DNA from: Apostichopus japonicus
Taxonomy: Eukaryota; Echinodermata; Holothuroidea; Aspidochirotida; Stichopodidae
Reading direction: 5' to 3'
Length of the DNA: 64,000 nucleotides
Assembly (NCBI RefSeq): GCF_037975245.1
Contig: NC_092562.1
Coordinates: forward strand, 22,683,554 to 22,747,553
Each line of letters opens with the position of its first letter. Position 1 is the first letter of the stretch. Of this stretch, positions 51,101 to 60,700 are shown piece by piece. The notes beneath the pieces were generated by a model. It did not search any database and was not told where the DNA came from. It saw nothing but the letters and a program-made list of their open reading frames with translations. The position numbers and the translations under genes are program-made.

Positions 51101-54100
51101 GTTATACTACTGATTGGGGTAGCTAACCCTCATGCCATCCCTTTGAGTCAAGTAAGTATGCTGTTATACTTATGGTGCATGTAGCAAACCCTCATACCAT
51201 CCCTATAACACAAGTAAGTATGCTGTTATACTACTAATGGGTCTAGCTAACCCTCAAAGCACCCATATTACACAAGTAAGAATGCTGTTATACTTATGAT
51301 GCATGTAGCTAACCCTCATACCACCCCTATTACACAAGTGAGTATGCTGTTATACTACTGATGGGTGTAGCAAACCTACATGCCATTCCATTGAGTCAAG
51401 TAAGAATGCTGTTATACTCATCGAGTTTAATAAATCTGGAGGAACTTTCACACAGTAAATACGCGAGGACGCGCGTACCATGCATGGAGGGTCATGTGAT
51501 GTGTTCCAGGGTGGTACTAATATATTACTCTCCCCATTACGCATGATGATTTCACCCAACTAGTACGTAAATGTGTATGCGTGCTTAGAGCAGCAGACGA
51601 CACCCGTTACCTAGCAATAACCGTGCCTGTAGCCTAACGTGATAGCTATATTCCCGTCGATCAGCATTAGGCTCTGTTCCATGGAGAATTCCGTGGTTGC
51701 AGTGAACTAAACATCCCCACAGCACCAAACGCTCACCCTTGACAACCAGGGTGGAACTACTGATTTGGTTCACACGCAGTGCTTGATGAATACACATCGA
51801 GTTATGTATGCGAACAGCAGACGACACTTAACGATGTTCCAGACGACACTCTCAACTTAATTATTCACTAAAAATGCTGTTGAGTTGTTGCGCAGTTCAT
51901 CAATTTCTTTAATTGTGCGCGAGTCTATAAGACAGTCTATAAATACAGTAGCTGTACCTCAACTTCAAACAATCAACTATAGGCCTAGGCCTATTCAACC
52001 AGAATCATTTCAACACAACAATGTACGTTAGGCTAGTTATTGTAGAGATGTCTGCATTAACTGTAATTAACTTGCCCGATACCAGACTAAACATAGGCTA
52101 TGTTACTGTTAGGCAGTAGGCACTATCTGCATGTGTTAAGTCAGGTCTACCGAGAACACTTTCTCTTAACTTCTGCAGAGTTAGCTAGTAAACACACTTA
52201 ACATGATATAAGACACCGTCCAGTTCAACAATCCTTTTCGACAAAATTCGTTCTTGAAATACAATTCAGACATCGACATTTCCCGCTGCAAGACCAATGT
52301 ATCTGTTCTTGTTCTGTGCCAGCATGTCTAACGTTAGCATATTAGCACTATTTCGTAGGCCTGAAGTACCAGTACCTTCTTATGCCGTTAGTTCCCACGT
52401 CTTGGTGCAAATCTTTCACAAAGCCACTAACACTATTCTCGAACTGCTACAGAGAAATATCAGTTTGGTACCACCCTGGAACACATCACATGACCCTCCA
52501 TGCATGGTACGTGTGCGCCCAATTGACATGAATCCTCCAGATTTATTAAACTCGTTGGTTATACTATTTGATGGGTGTAGCAAACCCTCATACCACCCCT
52601 ATTACACCAGTATGCTGTCATACTGTTGTAGCAAACACTTGTGCCTTTAATTTGAATAAATGTGTCGTATTTTTACTGTTTACGGATAAAGCAAACCCTA
52701 ATTTTATCCCTATGGGTTATATTATATCTATGTGATTCCCTTATTACCAAGCTGAAAGTGATAAGTTTTCAAAAGTTTACAAAAGTTCATCCCAGAAAGT
52801 TTAGCCCTTTCACGTGATACCATTCAATATTTTTGTTAGAGAAAATGTTCTGTGAGTGGCCATTAGGAGAAAAATAAATCTATAATAGTGTGATTAAGTT
52901 GTAACCAAACAACTGTCAAAAATAAATCTTGCAAAAAGTGTTGCAAGGAATCACTAAGCCTGTGGTTTGCTTTCTGTTGTTTTTCTAAAATATCTGGTTA
53001 AAATATTTATTATTTGTATGTTTTTTTTTGTTTTTTTTTTGTTTTTCATCAGTAGAGGTTGTTCTTCAGTGCTTCGATTTGTAGTTTTCATTTTCACACT
53101 AAAACATGAAATTTCCGTGTGTTAAATATGGCTAGCAAAAATGTACAGTACATCATGTCATTGATTGCAGTTCCAAAGAGAGCCCACATTAGCCAATTGG
53201 TTAACATAAATATTGTCACACACTACCTGGCATCAGTGTTGTATGTAAAACATGTTTTATAAATTTTTATCACCAATGCTATATGGTTCAGTGGATATAA
53301 AGTACGGTGGGTTTCTCATTCGGGAGAAATCAACAGTTTTAGGCCGTCTGAAGTTTTCTTCCAAATTGTACAAAAGGTCCTGCATGAGGCTTTAAACTGC
53401 AATTTGGATGGCCAGCTAATGTGAAGGGTATTCCCATACCCCAAGTGAATGGCCACCTGATGTGAAGGGTATTTCTATCCGCTTGCCCCATAGGTACATA
53501 CGGCTTCTTAGCTTGGTATAATAACCCCCTTCCCCCACCCCTAGGCTAATTCCACAGCACACTTGATTGCATTGAAATGCTATTGTTTCATACTATGATA
53601 TGCAGGAGTTATTGAATGCTATTATTTCATCCTATGATATGCAGGAGTTACTCTTCACATTGAAATGCTATTGTTTCATACTATGATATGCAGGAGTTAC
53701 TCTTTACATTGAAATGCTATTATTTCATACTATGATATGCAGGAGTTACTCTTTACATTGAAATGCTATTGTTTCATACTATGATATGCAGGAGAAACTC
53801 TTTACAGGTATAATGAAAGTTATGTTCATGTGTGATATTATCAACTAGTACAGGAATGGGTATATTGTTGCATTTCAGTAACTAAGCTGATTTTTCTTTG
53901 AAACATTGTCTCCAGAGTTTCTGTAACACTGGTGCTAATATTACATCCTACTAGCAAAACAAGGTCTTGCATCTGTTACTTTAAAAATTATAAATGTAGC
54001 AAAACCATAAAAAGTGTCATATTATTGCATTTGAGAATCTCTTTACAGTGACTATCTCAATGGAGGAAGAAACTTGTGTTTATTGAGCCTCTTAATTCAT

Positions 54101-57100
54101 ACTATGTTAATAGCTCATGAATGATTCAAAATGTGTAACAGTATATTCAGAAACCAGCACAAAGAATGTAATTGGCAACAACAATAAAACGTACCTGCAG
54201 TACATGTGCTATGTTTATTTGTTTATGTGAAAACTGCAACGATAATGCGGTCAAAATCAGTCAGTTTTCAAACAACTATATCTAAAAAAAAATTCCCCAT
54301 TGATAATTTTTTTTTTTTTTGTGGGGGGGGGACCCCAATTGTATGACAAAATTACCAACCTCCTGGTAAATCTCTGCACTTTTATAGTTCTTTTCATATA
54401 TATGTTAAGGAATAACAGAAAAGTAACTGGGAAATTTGAAAAGAAGCAGAGAAATTTGATAAAGGGATTGCTAGTAATTAAAGGGTTGGAAAGCTCTGTT
54501 GACGTACAGGAATCGGCAGTTGTCATCTTTCTTGTATCTTGTAAAATGGAAGTATAGGAGTTAAATGTTCCTCTCAGGTTATCACCTTAAAAAGTCCATT
54601 CACCTGTAAAATAGATGTTCAGGAAGACACTTGCAAGACGAATTAGTCCGGCCTCTCCCTGCTACTTGGCATTGCAAATTGCTGCAGGTACCTTGCAGCG
54701 TGCATGGAATCAACTTTTCCAATTCCAGGAAGACCGGCAGAGCAATAATGATGAGGAGTCCTCAATATGTACAACAACATATGAATATGCACGTTGCATA
54801 TATGCATTTCTGCCCGGAGCATTTTGTCGATAAAGCCTTTACATTTGAAGGCCAGTGTAGGAAAGGAAACATTTCAGTATATGTAAATTTAAATTCATTT
54901 TACATTCATTTATTTATGTAAGAAGCAGAGATGATGAACTACCGATGAAATCTGTAAATTTTGAGAGGTACAGAGAGGGTCAAGCATGCTGAAGGGGTTA
55001 GGTTCATACTGACGATCTAAGACATTTGATCTGTAGTGTTCTCTTCCAATCCTCATTCTCTTTAGTTTGTATCGCTATAAGCTTGCTGCTGTTACCATGA
55101 AAGCGTTACTTCCAAATCTCTTAGAATATTTACAAAATACTAACAACAACAAACAATATTAACTCGAAACATGGTCACCTTTTTCTAAGATGGTAGAATA
55201 GATGAGAATCAGAAGATCACCCAAGATGGTAAAGTCCGTCATGGATTTTGTTCTTCGACTCATCTATAATTTTAAAAGCCGGGATCTATAAACAGTAGAT
55301 CTGAAAGACTGAAAATGACTGTATTTAAATCTGTCGTTTCGTAGTACCAACACGCATGGGATTTACCTTGGGAGAATTGATTAAGGATGTATTCTACATT
55401 GACCTTTTGTCACCATTAAAGAAAAGGAGAGGTACTTGAAAACGTCATCTGTAAACAGATTACGTTTTGATACTCCACAAAAGTTGCAATGTCAAAGGAA
55501 CATTGTCATTTTACACATTAACTTCAAAGGTTGAAAAAAAAGTGATAAAACTATTTTTTTTTCTTCTTAAATTTGTGGGACACAAAATTTCAGTATGAGA
55601 ACAAATAGCTCAATAATTTCAAGCCATTCAATAGTGGTGACTTGTCTGATGGCTTTGTTATGTCGAAGTCCACTGGATCACTTGTGAGGTTTTGCCTGGC
55701 TCACTCCCCGAGTAATGCAGCTTTAAGATTCAATGAAATACACTCATGTAAAACCAGCTGGTTGAATTTTGTCAGAACAGTAAGGTTTTCCTTGAATAAA
55801 TCTCACTACAGTTCCCACAGGTTCCTGTTGCAATCAACTGTAAAACTGTTATATTGCCCGCTACGAAACACCGAACACAATTGTTCTTTTTCTCTTCTTC
55901 AAATGGAAAATTGCCCAGTTAGTGTAATTGTGAAAGCTGTGAAAGTGATATTGATTCAACTTTTGCAGTGACACATGCTAATGTTACTATACAAAATGAC
56001 CCATGCATCCAGGTGGTGATGGTGGGTTGGTGGTGGTGGGTTGGTAATGATGGGTTGGTGGTGGTGGGTTGGTAATGGTGGGTTGGTAATGGTAGGTAAT
56101 GGTGGTGGTATTGGTAATGGTGGTGGTATTGGTAATGGTGGTGGTATTGGTAATGGTGGTGGTAATGGTGGTGGTAGTGGGTTGGCGGTGGTAGTGGGTT
56201 GGCGGTGGTAGTGGGTTGGCGGTGGTGGTGGGTTGGCGGTGGTGGTGGGTTGGCGGTGGTGGTGGGTTGGCGGTGGTGGTGGGTTGGCGGTGGTGGTGGG
56301 TTGGCGGTGGTGGTGGGTTGGCGGTGGTGGTGGGTTGGCGGTGGTGGTGGGTTGGCGGTGGTAGTGGGAGAATTCCAACAGTAACTAATATTTCTCTAAA
56401 TATAGTAGAAAGTCAAGTAATGCTCATACTTTAGGAATTTCCTTCTGCGAGACATATAATTGTCTAATGTAACTCTCAATGTATCTCAGTCTTATGTACT
56501 GTCTAATGTAACTCTCATGTACTGGAATGATGGTGATGGTGAGACACTTCAGGGGAAAAAATCCTCCGTTGAACATTTTCAGTCTAACTTGAGCCGTTAG
56601 GTCCTGCCTATGTGTGTTTTATTGTTCGATTGTTTATTGTTTTATCGTTCCGTTCTATCCCTGTTTTTCATATTGTAACATAGCCATATTTTTGAACTGT
56701 CTTTTTACATTTTATGTGCAAGATCTTAATTTCCTTCTTTGGAGTAATAAAGTTCTACTTATCTTATCTTATCTTATCTTAACATTTGGGGCCAGTGCTG
56801 ATGACCTGTAAGTCTCAGACACGCTCACCAGCTGAGGCATTAGCCAATCAGATGATGTTACAACCTCCAGAGACGAAAGGTCATCCGACGAACATTTACG
56901 TTTGAAAGGAGATGGAAATTTGTTTAGGATAAACTAATTGGGCTAAGGGGTAGTCCAGTATCCGTAAGATGTTGCCTTGCTTAAATTCTGTAAGACGTCA
57001 TCGGAAAGATCGTTTTGTTTCGTGTCGTTAGAGAAGTAGTTGTCGATCTCCAAGTGGTTAATTCTGCATTACTTGTTACGTTGTGTAAAGGCTCAATAGT

Positions 57101-57653
57101 GCTTATCTCGTGTATGCTCAAGTATGATAATCTTGTAACCAAAGAAAAAACCAAGGAACCAGGTGCTCTCCCTGCTCAAGAAGTCTTCGGTCCGTATATC
57201 AGCCGACCCAGGTTTCCATGAAGGCGATGAAAAAATGTAAATTAGAGGAATTGATCAAATGGGGGGAAAAACTTATTTAAAGGACTATGTATTGCATCCT
57301 CTTTTGTAATTACAACAAGTATTGGGATTTTTTACTGTTGTGTCTTTTAAGAATATTTTGGTACCAGACAATGTGACACTTAATATATGGTAGAGAAAAA
57401 TATTCTACCCTGTAAATTAGTAGAATGCTCCAACCAATATCATGTTCAGTTTTAATAGACATGGTTACTTGAATGTAAACTATATGACAAGGTACATAAA
57501 GTAGTCAGTCTCCTCACTTCAGGAGAGGGGTGGGTGTTAGTAGGTAGGCTGTGATATCATCATGGTGGGATTTCATATGATAAGATATTATTAATAAATT
57601 TTCCTTTAGGTGTGATACATACACATGTAATGTTTGTTTAGTTGTCATTGCAC

Positions 57654-57701
<48 letters not shown>

Positions 57702-60700
57702 CCGAAGACCTCTTCAGCTAAAATTGCCATGATGACATCACTAGCTCTGCTGTTGTAAAATTTCACAAAATCCATGATTCAGAATGGTATAAAGATGTAG
57801 TTTTTACCTAAAAACTATCATAAATTGTTGTGAAAAAGATAACCATTTAGCCAATGAAATTTCCTTTTAGAGTGGATGGGAAGAGAATGGTGGATTGGTT
57901 ATGAGGGAAGGGGTCAGGGGGGGTATGAGGGAAGGGAGATTAAGGTTGGGATGTGGCAGTTGGTAGAAAGTCGTAGAAAATAAGAGAATCTCTCTATACA
58001 GTGCGATAACTGATAACTTGCTTTTAAGTTCTTGCAATTGATATTACTTGATGTTACTTTCTTTGTTACATGGATGTGGTGAAGTTATGTGAATTCATTG
58101 GAGTTAGTGATGGCATCATGGCAATGAAAATGTTTTTTTTTCTATGGTTTTCTCTATAAAATGTACATGAGCAGATGTTACATTTATGTCCAAACACACA
58201 TGCCTCTTTAAGGCATTGCCTGACGGAAAGTTCTTGTTAAACTCGGCAGACGCAAAAAGAGCTCTTCTCTTTTCCATTCAAAACGCTTCATCCCCTCAGG
58301 ATTATAAAAGAGTTGACGGGGTACCATACCTCATAATGAGCTAGTACTTCTCTCAAGGTCAGAGATCTCTCTCTCTGATTTCCGTCAGAATATCGATGTA
58401 GGTGAAGTTGCGTCATCGTCGTCGTTTGCCAAAAGGTTTTTGTTATATCTTCCGGTTATCTTGGTTAGCTATGATGTTAATCAGTTTCACGTCCCTACAC
58501 TTGGGAGGACGGAGTGTGTTTTCACCTGAATGTAATGGATCCCTTATACCTTTAGGATAGGAACAGCAGTTTTCCGAACATTAAGTCCTCGCAAGGTATC
58601 AAGGAAAAAAAATACAGCACAACCCTCAGGCTACGAATGGGGGGGGAGTGGGAAAAGATGGATCTGATATGTCTATTTCCATTCAGCTAGAGGAAGAAAG
58701 GAATTCTTACATCAATTTGCAACAAAAATAGAAAGTTGGCAGAAAAGTTTGTCTATAAAAAGATGAAGTTCACTTCGCGAGTGAACCTGCTAAATTAAAG
58801 GAAATGTCAAAGTAAAGAAAAAGGTAAAAACACAAATGTATAAATTTGGTTCATTTGTTGAATTATAGAATAAGGAAAGAGAAGAATGAGAAATAGAAAG
58901 AAAGAAAGTCCAAAAGTTCATGAACAAGTCTCCAATATCAAAATGAACTATATAAAATGATAAGTGTTTTTTTGCTCTTCTTTTGTACAAGATTGTTACA
59001 TTTACAGAAATGATAGTGAAGGCAAGCCATGTCTCAGTTATTGTGAAATTTCTCTTGAAAAATAATATCAGTAAGATGAGAAACATCACAGCATGCTAGG
59101 ATAGTCACATTACAACTGTGAATTACCAGTTGTGCTGCACAGTGAGTATCATATTGTACACAAGACCACAGTGCCCTACTACAGTGTATTTACTAACACA
59201 GTGATATCACAGGGTGCTATCAAGTTGGTTATATTTCCTGAATTTTTCTCAAATTGCAACCTCAATACATTATAACAGTGTGTTACCCATTACTACAGTG
59301 TGCTACCCACACTGCACTCCCACAGTGTGCTACCCACACTGCACTACCAGTGTGGTACCCACACTGCACTCTCACAGTGTGCTACCCACACTGTACTCTC
59401 AGTGTGCTACCCACACTGCACTACCACAGTGTGCTACCCACACTGCACTCTCACAGTGTGCTACCCACACTGCACTACCACAGTGTGCTATCCACACTGT
59501 ACTCTCAGTGTGCTACCCACACTGCACTACCACAGTGTGCTACTCACACTGCACTCTCACAGTGTGTTACCCACACTACACTCTCAGTGTTATACCCACA
59601 CTGCACTCTCACAGTGTGCTACCCACACTACGCTCTCACAGTGTGCTCCCACACTGCACTACCAGTGTGCTACCCACACTACACTCTCACAGTGTGCTCC
59701 CACACTGCACTGCCACAGTGCTATCCACATTGCATTACCAGAGTGCTATGCACACTACTGCAACAGTGTGCTACCCACACTGCACTACTAGGTGTGCTAC
59801 CCCACACTACTGCTAACAGTATATGCTTTCTACACTGCACTGCTGGGTGTGCTACCACTCTGTACTGCTAGAGTGTGCTACCGCCACTGCACTACTGCAG
59901 TGTACTTTCATAATATGAGATAGTTCCACTGTGACCAATTGTTTTTATTGTGCCCTTTTAATTGCAGTTAATGAGATCACTAAATATGTTTAATTACTAA
60001 TCAATAATGCTTGTTCAAGAGGCCTGCTTACTCTTTTCCATGATATTTGAACAAATTCAGTGTTCAAATGTTGCCTGCTGCCGTCGTCGCGAGAGATCGG
60101 AAAGCAAGGTTTATTTCATTTTTCTCTTTCCTCTTGTGATTATCTTTTGCAGGGCCTTCTCTACCGGTTTCGGTTTTTCATGATTTTCACCCTCTTCAGC
60201 GCCGTCATGACCGTGGTCTTCTTTGTCTTGTCACAAGTCAACGAGGTCTACAACTGGCACCTGGACAACGAGGATCAACCGCAACTACACTACACCAGCG
60301 GTTTCTTCACCGGTGTTTACGGACTCTGGAACGTGTATGTTCTAGCTGTGCTCTTCCTGTACTCGCCCTCACATAAGGATGAACCCCTGCTCAGACAAGG
60401 TAAGTGGAAGGGTATTATTCATGTGCGATCTACAGCTTACGTTTATACTTACGACATGAAGACCGTGCAGTACTCAGCGATAAGATGTGCATAATTAACA
60501 ATTGTTTTAGAAATGTTGAATGTGTATGATTATTGAGAAATGCCTTTAATATAAAGGCCTTTGGACTTAGGTTAGTTTTTTTTTATGCCTATATAACTTT
60601 CCTAGTCTTTCCTTCCAATGATGGCACAAGGGTTCATAAATAGTTTTGATTTTGTTTCTAGAATAGTCTTTACCATACTGCCTTACTCTTTGCGCTACCA

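Larger units (their letters stand above)
50835..60152. other. WLS intron 10 (9.3 kb)
   Basis: Holds the donor repeat array, the hAT-like element, a 51-bp repeat (53565-53810), a G-rich minisatellite (56018-56362), a LINE-type 3' tail (56590-56782), an AT array (57656-57699) and the hairpin array (59270-59890). No additional exon was recognised. Confidence 0.65.

Noticed and set aside
54631-54921. Possible THAP-type zinc-finger relic (string [11 protein letters not shown])
   Set aside because: Only the short CxEHF-like end resembles a THAP domain. The upstream Cys pair and spacing do not fit, so it is too weak to call.
55956-56434. Pro/His-rich minus-strand frame and Val/Trp/Gly plus-strand frames
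   Set aside because: Products of the GGT-rich minisatellite.
59214-59871. Three overlapping 163-205 codon frames rich in Cys, Thr and His
   Set aside because: All three forward frames are open because of the 27-bp tandem repeat; this is not a real cysteine-rich protein.
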